A DNA stretch of 64,000 nucleotides from Cupriavidus pauculus. GTDB taxonomy: Bacteria; Pseudomonadota; Gammaproteobacteria; Burkholderiales; Burkholderiaceae. Every line of letters starts with the position of its first letter. The first letter of the stretch is position 1. Shown here one piece after another: positions 43,525-52,297 of this stretch. The notes below the pieces were generated by a model that saw nothing but the letters and a program-made list of their open reading frames with translations, made no database searches and had not been told where the DNA came from. The position numbers and the translations under genes were made by a program. Where the stretch lies: positions 1,614,501-1,678,500 of the forward strand of contig NZ_CP044067.1 of NCBI RefSeq assembly GCF_008693385.1. Direction: 5' to 3'.

Positions 43525-44244
43525 GTGATCTACAGCAAGGAATTCTTCGCATTGCAGATTGATTTTGCACGCACCGTGGCCAAGCTCGCGAGATTGCCGC
43601 TCGATCGGGCGCTTCTCGACTATACGAACCTATATATCCGTTTTGGGCTTGGCCGGGACTTTTCACACGCCCATCCCACCTGGCGCCGCTACATCGAAGG
43701 ACTAGTTCGCGCCGATGACCTCTACGATTGGACCTATCGCTTCTACGTTGCTCAAGGAGAAGACTCACGGCCTGCGGCGGCCTCTGGATGTTTCTCCCAT
43801 GCAATGCAAAATGCCGAATGCGTACGGATTCACTTTCGAAACGTCAAAGGTTCCGTCGCATCTCCATTAGGTGCCGAGCAGCTACACGCGCGACTCGCCG
43901 AGCTCCGGTCAATCTTTGAGCACGTGAAGCGGAACACGCCTGGAGCAACACGAGTGGTCGGGACGTCGTGGCTATACAACTTACCCGCCTATCAGCGATG
44001 CTTTCCTGACTCCTACGTCGCAAGCGCCCAACTGACGTCGCCGCGCTTTCGACATGTATCGCTTTGGGGCCAGTTTCTCGATCGCAGTGGCATGCTCCGC
44101 CGAAACGGCGTGCATGAATTTGAAAGCGCACTGGCTGGTATTTCGGACACGAGAGACTTGCACCTCGCGTTCCCGTTACAAGCGCTTGCAGTCGAGGCAC
44201 CCATTTCGGACTTCTATCGCTTCTACGCCATAACGGACGGTTAA
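43525..44244 (+). CDS. Hypothetical protein, 239 residues
   Basis: Not recognised. Soluble, rich in Arg, His and aromatic residues; no signal peptide or membrane helix. Notable stretches are RFGLGRDFSHAHPTWRRYIEGL, FSHAMQNAECVRIHFRN and VVGTSWLYNLPAYQRCFP (parts). Initiation at GTG (43525). It stands alone between an IS relic and a 437-bp empty region and has lower GC content, suggesting acquisition by transfer. Function unknown. Confidence 0.6.
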   Translation: MIYSKEFFALQIDFARTVAKLARLPLDRALLDYTNLYIRFGLGRDFSHAHPTWRRYIEGLVRADDLYDWTYRFYVAQGEDSRPAAASGCFSHAMQNAECVRIHFRNVKGSVASPLGAEQLHARLAELRSIFEHVKRNTPGATRVVGTSWLYNLPAYQRCFPDSYVASAQLTSPRFRHVSLWGQFLDRSGMLRRNGVHEFESALAGISDTRDLHLAFPLQALAVEAPISDFYRFYAITDG

Positions 44245-44681
44245 AAGTGACCGGCGCCTCCAGCGAGATTTCGGAGATTCACCGAGGACAGTGGGAGTGG
44301 CTGCCCAGGATCGTTCCGCGACGGTCGCGACTGCGGGCAACGCCGACGTCCAGGTTTCCCGGCCAGGATCCGGTCGTGGCCAGCTCGCCCTCAAAGCCGG
44401 TGCTACGAAGCCAATCGGCGTGCGCCCCCCCGCCCTACCCGTGGACTCGGCCGCTGTTGTCCGGCGCCACCGCCCTGCGGCAACGTCCGTGCCAACATTC
44501 TGCTGCGGGCTCCGACATCTGAGACCGCCCTAGACACATTTGCGACGGTGGCGCCGATCGAGCTGTGTACCGAGCGCTAGTTGCAGAGTAGGCGCGAGCG
44601 TCCGATTCCGTACGGCATGTCGGTTTCCGACGTGCCGCATTACGCCCCACGTTGTGCGCCCGATGATAGGCTGTTGCCATC
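44245..44681. other. 437-bp region without a recognisable gene
   Basis: No credible coding frame, hairpin terminator or repeat was seen. It may be decayed sequence, and presumably contains the promoter of the HD-domain gene at its right end. Confidence 0.45.
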
Positions 44682-45311
44682 ATGCCCGTCATTGACATCC
44701 CCGACAGCGCTCTTGTCAAGGCCGCCAACCAGCTGATCCGCGATACCGAGAGCGAGATGCTGTTTGCTCACTCGGTGCGCGTCTACCTGTGGGGCGCCAT
44801 GATCGGCTCGCGCCGCGCGTTGAGCTTCGACTCCGAGATGCTCTACATCGCGGCTATGTTCCATGACGTCGGCCTCACCGCCCGTTATCGCGACAGCCAG
44901 TTGCGCTTCGAAGTCGATGGTGCACACGCGGCGCGCGATTTCCTGCGTAGCCATGGCATTCCCGAGGCGGACGTCGAGAGGGTATGGCTGGCCATCGCGT
45001 TGCACACCACGCCCGGCATTCCTGAGCATTTGCATCCCGAAATCGCCCTCCTTCAGGCTGGCGCCGGCATGGATGTGGCCGGGCGCGGCTACGAGGACTT
45101 CACCGAAGCACAGCGCAATGCAGTGGTGTCCGCCTACCCGCGCGGCGAGGGCTTCGGCACACGCATGATCGATACGTTCTACGCAGGCATGGCGCACCGT
45201 CCGGCCAGCACCTTCGGCACGTTCAACGACGACTTCCTGGCGCACAAGGATCCCAGCTTCCGGCGCGTCGATCTCTGCCGGGTCATCCTAAGTTCCCGCT
45301 GGGAGATCTGA
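44682..45311 (+). CDS. HD-domain hydrolase, cyanamide hydratase-like
   Basis: 209 residues. Metal-binding HD set: His30 (in FAHSVRVYLWG), His61-Asp62 (AAMFHDVGL), with further histidines at 82 (GAHAARDFL) and 108 (ALHTTPGIPEH). The FAHSVRVYLWG...HDVGL...HTTPG pattern is that of the cyanamide hydratase-like branch of HD proteins, which convert cyanamide to urea or act on similar small molecules. Its 3' end overlaps the convergent LysR gene by 24 bp. Substrate assignment is tentative. Confidence 0.85.
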   Translation: MPVIDIPDSALVKAANQLIRDTESEMLFAHSVRVYLWGAMIGSRRALSFDSEMLYIAAMFHDVGLTARYRDSQLRFEVDGAHAARDFLRSHGIPEADVERVWLAIALHTTPGIPEHLHPEIALLQAGAGMDVAGRGYEDFTEAQRNAVVSAYPRGEGFGTRMIDTFYAGMAHRPASTFGTFNDDFLAHKDPSFRRVDLCRVILSSRWEI

Positions 45312-46205
45312 TTCCCCCGGGTTTCTCTGACTGGAGAGCTCCCACGTGAGAGCCGGATGATCGGCAAAGGTGCGCAGCAGAAAATCCATAACGACGCGTA
45401 TCTGGGGTGAATGGCGCAGGTCGCGATGCACCGCCATCCAGATGTCCTGAAAGAACGCTTCGCCATTGTGCGAGAGGCGCTGTAGCGTCGCATCGCGCTC
45501 CGCCAGGAAGTCAGGCAAACCCGCCACACCAGCGCCTGCTCGCGCTGCTACCAGGTGGTTGTTGATATCGCTGATCTCGCAGGCTATGGGTCTTCCCTCT
45601 GCAACCCCCGTCAGCCAAGCGCGTTGCCGCACGCCAGTGAATCCCGCGTCGTAGCCGATGAACTCCCACGCGGATGGGTCGTGCAAATGTGGATAGTCCT
45701 TGCTCGCGTACAAGCCAAACGACACGCGCCCCAGCTTTCGCACAACGCTAGCGGGCTCCTCCGGACGCGTCATTCTCAGGACGACATCCGCTTCCCGACG
45801 GCTCAGAGACACCTGCCGCGCCTCGCCGCAAATGGATAGCTGAATGCCGGGATTTGAGCGCCGAAAAGCTGCGAGGTGCTTTAACAGGAGACTGGCTATC
45901 AGCGCGGGCGGCGCGCTCACCGTTACCTTGCCGCTGGGCGGACTACGGCTGGCATCCAGTAGTCGCTCGATAGCGTAGGCGCCCTCTTCCATCGCCTGCG
46001 CGAGTTCGTATATGCGCTGGCCCAGCGGCGTGAGCCTGCACGCCCTGGGCAGCCGTTCGATCAGACGGGCCTGGATCTTCGCCTCCAGCACACCGAGACG
46101 ACGGCTGATCGTGGCGTGATCAACCTGGAGGTAGCGTGCCGCACCTGACATCGTTCCCAGGCGAGCGACGGCCAGAAAGTAACGCATGCTTTCCCAATCG
46201 ATCAT
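45288..46205 (-). CDS. LysR family transcriptional regulator
   Basis: 305 residues: HTH MRYFLAVARLGTMSGAARYL and ATISRRLGVLEAKIQARLIE, effector domain from about 90 (KVTVSAPPALIASLLLKHL). Start at MIDWESMRYF. Divergent from the metallo-beta-lactamase-fold gene (103 bp apart) and convergent, with a 24-bp overlap, with the HD-domain gene. The MBL gene is the likely target. Confidence 0.93.
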   Translation of the reverse strand: MIDWESMRYFLAVARLGTMSGAARYLQVDHATISRRLGVLEAKIQARLIERLPRACRLTPLGQRIYELAQAMEEGAYAIERLLDASRSPPSGKVTVSAPPALIASLLLKHLAAFRRSNPGIQLSICGEARQVSLSRREADVVLRMTRPEEPASVVRKLGRVSFGLYASKDYPHLHDPSAWEFIGYDAGFTGVRQRAWLTGVAEGRPIACEISDINNHLVAARAGAGVAGLPDFLAERDATLQRLSHNGEAFFQDIWMAVHRDLRHSPQIRVVMDFLLRTFADHPALTWELSSQRNPGESDLPAGT

Positions 46206-46308
46206 CTGTGCATTTTCGCAGGGATGGATTGCGGATCTGGGGAATATCCACGCAGCCCGGAGATCCTTATGCTCACTGCTATTCATCATTCCCGCAAGGA
46301 AGTGCCTC

Positions 46309-47292
46309 ATGTCTCGTCTCAATACCACCAAAATGTCCGAATTGAAGCTATCCGCCGCACGGGCACTGGTGCTGCTTGCATTTGGCGCTTCACATGCGTA
46401 CGCGGCCGCCGCACCGGATGATTACTTCCATACCGGAGCCGGCGCCAGATATCTGCGCCGTGCCGATGAAGACATCGTCGCGAAGCCGCTGCGCGGCGGT
46501 GTGACCGTCCTGATGGGTTCCGGCGGCAACATTACCGTCCTGACGGGCAAAGACGGCAAGTTCCTCGTTGACGCTGGCATCAGCAAGAAGCATGAGAAGG
46601 TTCGGGCCGCGCTCGATCGGCTAGGAGACGCACCGATCCGTTACGTGGTCAACACGCATTGGCATTGGGACCACACCGACGGCAATGCGTGGATGCATGA
46701 AGCCGGGGCCACTATTGTTGCCCATGAGAATACAGCGCGGCACTTGACCGAGACGACGCATGTGAACGCGTGGAATTGGACCTTCGATCCCGTCCCCGCG
46801 GCGGCACGCCCGACCGTATTGATTGACGACAGAAAGGAGTTCGACTTCGCAGGCACCACGATTGATGTCGAGAACTTCGGATACGGCCATACCGACGGCG
46901 ACTTGTGGGTCTATTTCAAGGATGCCGATGTTCTGGCGCTTGGCGATACCTTCTGGAACGGCTTCTATCCGTACATCGATAACGAGGACGGTGGCAGCAT
47001 CGACGGCGCCATCAAATGGGCCAGCGAAGCCGTCGCTCGGACGACGGACCACACGATCGTGGTACCCGGTCACGGCGCGGTGGGTACTCGCGCTCAGTTG
47101 ATCGCATTCCGCGATATGCTCGTCACCGTCCGCGCAAATGTGGCAGCGCTAAAACATCAGGGCAAGAACATCGACGAAATCGTTGCTGCTCGACCGACAG
47201 CTGCCTTCGATGACAAATGGGGAAATTTCGTCTTCAACGGCGAGCAGTTTACCCGGATGGTTTTTGCAGGCCTGAATTCTCGCGGGAGCTAA
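46309..47292 (+). CDS. Secreted MBL-fold metallo-hydrolase
   Basis: 327 residues. Signal peptide to about 33 (LVLLAFGASHAYAAA), then the metallo-beta-lactamase fold with His117-x-His119-x-Asp121-His122 in VNTHWHWDHTDGN, His194 (GYGHTDGD), Asp213 (LALGDTFWNG) and His255 (VPGHGAVG). A complete dinuclear zinc set. Resembles cyclase/quinoprotein-relay-type MBL proteins more than true beta-lactamases. The start could be 46309 (AAGGAAG site) or 46333. Divergent LysR gene upstream. Confidence 0.9.
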   Translation: MSRLNTTKMSELKLSAARALVLLAFGASHAYAAAAPDDYFHTGAGARYLRRADEDIVAKPLRGGVTVLMGSGGNITVLTGKDGKFLVDAGISKKHEKVRAALDRLGDAPIRYVVNTHWHWDHTDGNAWMHEAGATIVAHENTARHLTETTHVNAWNWTFDPVPAAARPTVLIDDRKEFDFAGTTIDVENFGYGHTDGDLWVYFKDADVLALGDTFWNGFYPYIDNEDGGSIDGAIKWASEAVARTTDHTIVVPGHGAVGTRAQLIAFRDMLVTVRANVAALKHQGKNIDEIVAARPTAAFDDKWGNFVFNGEQFTRMVFAGLNSRGS

Positions 47293-47848
47293 CCCTTCGC
47301 GGCGCTCGCCGCTATCTGGAGATCTCGAGTCGCCGGCAAATACGCTGGTGACGCGCTCCAGGTTGCTGTACTCGCGATCGCCGCGTTGACCGATGTGACC
47401 GTACTCCGCGTACATGCCCCTCTTGCCGATCGGCGGACGGAATACGAAGCAGACACCTCGTTGCAGAACGCTTCGCCTTCGGCGAAGCGCAGTGGAATGA
47501 ACGTCCCCTTGCTCGCGGCCTTCGACTGCTGTTGCTGCCATGCGATTTACGCTCAAGTCGAGCGCGTGGCATCGCATTTGTGTGAGGTAGCAGAGTAGGT
47601 GTGTTTTGACAGTTAGAACAACCGTCGAGAAGGGATTTTTTAAACGAATCCAACAGTTTTCAAGACTCAGCGGTCTTTCTGTGGAGATATTGCTGACACG
47701 TCGGCACCGACAATAAACTGAGGCAGATCCTCGCTAGGCAAGGACCCGCCGTCAGCTCGATGTTCAGCCTGCCTCGCTTTATTGTGGGAGATTGACGCAC
47801 TTAATTGCTCAGCGGCACAGCAAGGCGGGTCCGCAGGCCCGCATACCG
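47293..47848. other. 556-bp region without a recognisable gene
   Basis: Lower-GC stretch between the MBL gene and the end of flgL. It contains a 9-bp perfect hairpin (47469-47489), a T-rich run near 47632 and, at 47824-47843, a weak GC-rich inverted repeat just past the flgL stop. Several short frames exist on both strands, but none has recognisable family sequence. Confidence 0.45.
47469..47489. terminator. Hairpin CGCTTCGCC-TTC-GGCGAAGCG
   Basis: Perfect 9-bp stem with a three-base loop, 177 bp after the MBL-fold gene. No T-run follows, so it is a structured RNA or processing element at best. Confidence 0.35.
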
Positions 47849-49081
47849 TCACAGGAACTTGAACAGGTTCATGCCCTGGATCTGGATGAACGACTGCTGC
47901 GCGCCCTGCAGCGCCGTCGAGCGCTGATAGTACTCGGCGATGGCCGACGCGTAGTCGAGGTCTTCGAGGTTCGAGCGGACGGCTTCGTTGCTCAGGTCGC
48001 GGTTGGTGCCGATGGTGTCCAGCGCATCCAGTTCCTGCATGCGCGAGCCGACCGACGAGCGGACCGTCAGGACGTTGTCGAGCGAGTTCGAGAACTGGCG
48101 GATGCCCGTGGCCAGCACGTTCTGCAGGTTGGCGTTGGCGCTATCGCTGCTGAGCGGCTGCTTGAGCGTGTCGATCACGTTCTGCAGGTTGGCGAACATG
48201 TCCGCGCCGGCCTGCTGCGCGGGCTTGATCGTCATCGTGTCGCCGTTGGCCGGGGTGCCCTTGACGGAGAACGTCACGCCGCCCACCGAGATCGCTTCGT
48301 TCTCGTTGTAGTTGACCGGGCCGACCACCACCGCCGGCGTCGGCAGGCTGTTGTCGGTAATCGAATACTGCATGCGGCCCGTGCCGTCCGGCGCGAAGTT
48401 CAGCGTGAACGAGTGGCCATAAGCGGCGTTCGTCGGATCCGATGCCGAGATCGCGCTGTACGTGGCATTGCCCGTATTGCCCGCGTTGCCCTGCAGCACG
48501 TAGCCAGCGTTGGCCGTCACGCTCTGGAAGATCTCGGCGCCATTGTTGGTGGCCTGCATCTGGCGCGCGACGTCGACCTGCAGCAGCTGGTGACCGGTGT
48601 CGCCCTGATACACCACGCCGCCCGAGGCGTTCTTCGTGAACGGCGCGGTGCTGGACTGCAGGCCCGCGAACAGGTAGTTGCCATTGCCGTCGTCGGCATT
48701 GGCCAGACCGAGCAACTGGTCGTACTGGCCTTGCAGGGCCGTGGCCAGCGACGCGCGGTCGGTGTCCGACATCGTGCCGTTACCCGCGTTCACGAGCAGC
48801 GTCTGAATGTTCTGGATGGTCGTGGTGATCGTCTTGAGCGAGTTCTCCGCCAGGCCGAGCGTCGAGTCCGCCTGCCTGCGCGTGGTGGTGTACTGCGCGT
48901 TGACGGAAGTGGCCTGCTTGATGCCCAGGATGCGGGTGGCCGCAACCGGATCGTCCGACGGGTTCAGCACGCGGCGGCCGGTACCCAGCTGCTGCTGCAC
49001 GTGCAGCAGCGACGACTGCTGGTTGTTCATCGACGACACGCCCTGGGTGTACAGGGTGGAAGTGGCTACGCGGGTAATCAT
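47849..49081 (-). CDS. flgL: Flagellar hook-filament junction protein FlgL (HAP3)
   Basis: 410 residues. N-terminal flagellin-like coiled coil (STLYTQGVSSMNNQQSSLLHVQQQLGTGRRVLNPSDDPVAATRI in pieces) and C-terminal helix (EDLDYASAIAEYYQRSTALQGAQQSF in pieces) flank a variable centre. Forms the last junction ring between hook and filament. It follows flgK by 33 bp and shares its sigma-28-like promoter. Last gene of the flagellar block. Confidence 0.97.
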   Translation of the reverse strand: MITRVATSTLYTQGVSSMNNQQSSLLHVQQQLGTGRRVLNPSDDPVAATRILGIKQATSVNAQYTTTRRQADSTLGLAENSLKTITTTIQNIQTLLVNAGNGTMSDTDRASLATALQGQYDQLLGLANADDGNGNYLFAGLQSSTAPFTKNASGGVVYQGDTGHQLLQVDVARQMQATNNGAEIFQSVTANAGYVLQGNAGNTGNATYSAISASDPTNAAYGHSFTLNFAPDGTGRMQYSITDNSLPTPAVVVGPVNYNENEAISVGGVTFSVKGTPANGDTMTIKPAQQAGADMFANLQNVIDTLKQPLSSDSANANLQNVLATGIRQFSNSLDNVLTVRSSVGSRMQELDALDTIGTNRDLSNEAVRSNLEDLDYASAIAEYYQRSTALQGAQQSFIQIQGMNLFKFL

Positions 49082-49114
49082 GGCGAGTTTCCTTCAGTTC
49101 CTTGGGTTCTGTCG

Positions 49115-51028
49115 TCAGGCAATGCTGATGAGCGTGTCGAAGATCGTGCTGGCCGTCTGGATCACGCGCGCATTGGCCTGGTACAGCTGCTGGAACTGCA
49201 GCATGTTGACCGTTTCTTCGTCCATGTTCACGCCGGACACCGATTGCTGCGCGTTGTAGATCTGCGTGGTCACGCTGTCTTGCGACGTGGACTGGATCTT
49301 GACCGACTGCGCCTTGCTGCCGACGTCGTTCACGAGCTGCGCGTAGGCATCGTTGAAGCTCGCCACGCCGTTGATCGTCTTGGCCGTCTGCAGCTTGGCC
49401 AGCGCGAGCATGTTGCCGTTGTCGGACACCGCGCCCGAGTTGTTCGACAGCGTGATCTTGTCGCCGTTGCTCGGCGTGCCGCTGAAGCTGAACGTCATGC
49501 CGTTGATCGTGTAGTCGACGTTCGCGCCGTTGGGCGTCGGGGTCGGCTGCGGCGCCAGCGGCGTACCGGCGGCATCGGTGAACGTGTAGCTCGACGTCGC
49601 GCTGCTCCACGTGGCCGTGATCTTGCTGGCGAACGGCGTGAAACCTTGCGCGACGTTGGTCAGCTTGGCAGCCGCGTTGCCCACGTTGGTCGTGGTGGCA
49701 TCGGCACGCGCCGGCGACGCGGCGGCAACCTTGGCCGGGTCGCTGATCAGCACGTCGAAGCTCGAGCCCGCGTTGCGGGTCGGCTGGATCTCGAACGAGT
49801 CGTTGGCGGCCATGCCGGCGCCCACGTTGATGCTGACGCCGTCCGCGGTGAGCGTCATCGGCGCGGGACCGCCCGCGGTCGCCACGACCTTGTTGTCCGA
49901 CTTGCGCAGCAGCGAGTAGTTGGTGCCGTCGAACTTCAGCGTGTAGTCGCTGGTCGTCAGCGCGCCCGCGTTCGTGATCTGCGCGGACACCGTCGCGGTG
50001 CCCGTATTGCCCTGCTTGCCGTAGACGGTCGGGCCGCCGATCGCGAACATGTCGGTGCCCACGGCACCGTTCAGGTCGAGACCGAGCTTGTGCTGGTCGT
50101 TGAACGTCTGGCCCAGCGCGATCGAGATGCGGCCGATCGCGTTCTGCGCGCCGTCCAGCGAATCGCTGCGGAACTGGAGCAGGCCGCCGAGCGAACCGCC
50201 GTTGATCGCGCCTTCATCGGCTTCCTGCACGGAGCCATTGGGCAGCGTGAAGGCGATTTCCGTACGGCTGCCGTCGGAAGCGGACTGCACGGCCTTGAGG
50301 TTGTACGAATCGGAACCCATCACCAGCGGCTGGCCGTTGGCGGTGAGGATGTTGTACGAGGTACCGCCGTCCTGCACCACGACCTTGGCGCCGATGAGGC
50401 CGTTGAGCTGCTGGACGATCTGGTCGCGCTGGTCCAGCAGGTCGTTGGGCGGCTGACCGCCGGCCTGCGCGCTCATGCGCGTGATCTCGGTGTTCAGCTT
50501 CGCGATCTGCGCGGTGTACGTATTGACCTGATCGACCGTGGTCGAGATCTGCTGGTTCACACCGTCCTGCAGTTGCTTGAAATAGCTGCTGGCGGACTTG
50601 ATCTGGCCAGCCAGCGCCTGCGCGGCCGACAGCATGCCCTGACGCGTTGCCGGATCGGACGGCGTGTCCGACACCGCCTGCACCGAAGCGAAGAACTTCT
50701 GCATCAGCGGCGCGAGACCGCCCTTCTGGTCGGCGAGCAGATCGTCGATCTGGGAAATCTGGTCCGAGTACGTGGACAGCTGCGCGCTGGCGGACGTGGC
50801 GCCACGCAGCTGATTGGTCAGGAACGAATCGTAGACGCGCTGCACGGACAGCGTATTGGCGCCCTGGCCATAGAAGCCGGAGCCGCGCATCTGGCCACCG
50901 GCCGACGCGATGATCGTGTTCTGGCGCGTATAGCCGGACGTAGCGGCGTTCGCGAAGTTGTGGCCAGCCGTCGAGAGCGCGTTCTGCGCGACGTTGAGCC
51001 CCGAAAGACCGATATTGAAGAGAGACAT
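49115..51028 (-). CDS. flgK: Flagellar hook-associated protein FlgK (HAP1)
   Basis: 637 residues. Starts MSLFNIGLSGLNVAQNALSTAGHNFANA in the standard pattern and ends in the conserved SGVNMDEETVNMLQFQQLYQANARVIQTA (pieces). The centre carries two Ig-like repeats with TLTADGVSINV-type strands. First junction protein on the hook tip. A sigma-28-like promoter lies 63 bp upstream, consistent with late (class III) expression separate from flgB-J. Confidence 0.98.
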   Translation of the reverse strand: MSLFNIGLSGLNVAQNALSTAGHNFANAATSGYTRQNTIIASAGGQMRGSGFYGQGANTLSVQRVYDSFLTNQLRGATSASAQLSTYSDQISQIDDLLADQKGGLAPLMQKFFASVQAVSDTPSDPATRQGMLSAAQALAGQIKSASSYFKQLQDGVNQQISTTVDQVNTYTAQIAKLNTEITRMSAQAGGQPPNDLLDQRDQIVQQLNGLIGAKVVVQDGGTSYNILTANGQPLVMGSDSYNLKAVQSASDGSRTEIAFTLPNGSVQEADEGAINGGSLGGLLQFRSDSLDGAQNAIGRISIALGQTFNDQHKLGLDLNGAVGTDMFAIGGPTVYGKQGNTGTATVSAQITNAGALTTSDYTLKFDGTNYSLLRKSDNKVVATAGGPAPMTLTADGVSINVGAGMAANDSFEIQPTRNAGSSFDVLISDPAKVAAASPARADATTTNVGNAAAKLTNVAQGFTPFASKITATWSSATSSYTFTDAAGTPLAPQPTPTPNGANVDYTINGMTFSFSGTPSNGDKITLSNNSGAVSDNGNMLALAKLQTAKTINGVASFNDAYAQLVNDVGSKAQSVKIQSTSQDSVTTQIYNAQQSVSGVNMDEETVNMLQFQQLYQANARVIQTASTIFDTLISIA

Positions 51029-51091
51029 TTGCTCTGACCCCGGATCAGTTGGCTACCTTCGGCACACGGCCGAGGGCGGTGAATGTGCTAG

Positions 51092-51119
51092 ATAACGGCA
51101 GAAACCCGGCGGGACTTTA
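51092..51119 (-). promoter_or_regulatory. Sigma-28-like promoter for flgKL
   Basis: On the minus strand TAAA, 16 bases, GCCGTTAT. The -10 part matches the enteric GCCGATAA at six of eight positions. Located in the 255-bp gap between flgJ and flgK, giving a leader of about 57 bases. Confidence 0.6.
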
Positions 51120-51283
51120 GCTTCGCATTCCATCCCGCTTCGTTCGGCTTTACTGGGCTTTTATTGGGTTTTATTACAGGTTAGAGACGCGTTCACCGAA
51201 GATACGGACGTGTTGAACCCCGCCCCGCGCGGAGCGAGGGACGGGCGGCACGCCATCGACGCGGGGGCCGCAGGCCGCCGAAA

Positions 51284-52297
51284 CTACGTCGATACCTTCT
51301 TCATGATCCGCACAAGCTTCTCGCCATACGCCGGATCGGTGGCGTAGCCCGCGCGCTGCAGGCCATGCGCCGCCTCGTCGGCGTTGTTGGCGGCGACCAC
51401 GCCCGCATAGCGCGGATTGGTCGTCAGCAGGCGCGCGTAGTCGGCGCATGCCTCGTCGTAGGAACCGTACGCACGGAAGCGAGCGCGAACTTTTTGCGGC
51501 TGCCCATCGACGTATTCCGTCGTCATGACTTCGGCCACCGGGCCGCGCCAGTTCGCGCCGGCCTTGATGCCGAACACGTTGAATGTGGTGCTGCCGTCGG
51601 CGTTCGTAATCTCGCGGCGGCCCCAGCCCGACTCGAGCGCGGCCTGGCCGACGATGAGCTTGGCCGGCACGCCGGTGGCGCGGGACGCCGCCATGGCCGG
51701 CGCGGCCATGCGGTTCACGAATTCGCTGATATGGGCCGGCGAGTCCTCGGGCAACTGGCCGAGCGCGGTCTGTCCGCCCTGCCACTCGCTGGCGGATTGA
51801 TACTGCCGCACGCCCGTGCCCGGGCTCCACGAACCGCCCTGCACGACCGTGCCGACGGGCGGCGGCCCATCGGCGTCGGTGGCGCCACGGCTGTCGAGCA
51901 TCGCGGCCAGTTGCGCGTTCTGCGCGCTGGCGGCGGCCTGCGCGCCCGTCACGCCGGGCATCGCCTGCGGTACCTGCACACCCGCGGCGCGCGCGAGCTG
52001 GCGGTACATCACGTCGGCGAGGCCGATGCCACGCGAGGACATCTGCTGGGAGAGCTGCTGGTCCATCATCGACATGTACAGCTTGGTCTGCTGGCTGTCG
52101 AACATGCCATCCTGCGGCGTGGCATCGCGCATGCTCTTGAGCACCATCTGCGTGAACACGGCTTCGAACTGCTTGGCCGCGTTCTTGAGTGTCTGCTCGT
52201 TGTTGCCGGCGCGCGCCTGGTTCTTCAGCGCCTCGAAGCCCTGCGTGTCAAGCGCGAAGCGCTGCGAAATGTCGCCAGCGGAGGTGTCCAGCGCCAT
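51284..52297 (-). CDS. flgJ: Flagellar rod-assembly protein / muramidase FlgJ
   Basis: 337 residues. N-terminal rod-capping domain (LKNAAKQFEAVFTQMVLKSMRDA, DQQLSQQMSSRGIGLADVM) and C-terminal glucosaminidase domain (AKLIVGQAALESGWGRREI with the catalytic Glu, then FNVFGIKAG). Opens the peptidoglycan for the growing rod. Its ATG overlaps the flgI stop by one base (TGATG), showing coupling. Confidence 0.97.
   Translation of the reverse strand: MALDTSAGDISQRFALDTQGFEALKNQARAGNNEQTLKNAAKQFEAVFTQMVLKSMRDATPQDGMFDSQQTKLYMSMMDQQLSQQMSSRGIGLADVMYRQLARAAGVQVPQAMPGVTGAQAAASAQNAQLAAMLDSRGATDADGPPPVGTVVQGGSWSPGTGVRQYQSASEWQGGQTALGQLPEDSPAHISEFVNRMAAPAMAASRATGVPAKLIVGQAALESGWGRREITNADGSTTFNVFGIKAGANWRGPVAEVMTTEYVDGQPQKVRARFRAYGSYDEACADYARLLTTNPRYAGVVAANNADEAAHGLQRAGYATDPAYGEKLVRIMKKVST

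Noticed and set aside
47824..47843. GC-rich inverted repeat past flgL as terminator
   Set aside because: Imperfect 7-bp stem and no T-run on the minus strand; too weak to call.
47792..51037. A 1081-codon open frame on the plus strand antisense to flgK and flgL
   Set aside because: It mirrors the two flagellar genes, is Arg/His/Val-rich with no family motif, and results from high GC content lacking stops on the opposite strand.
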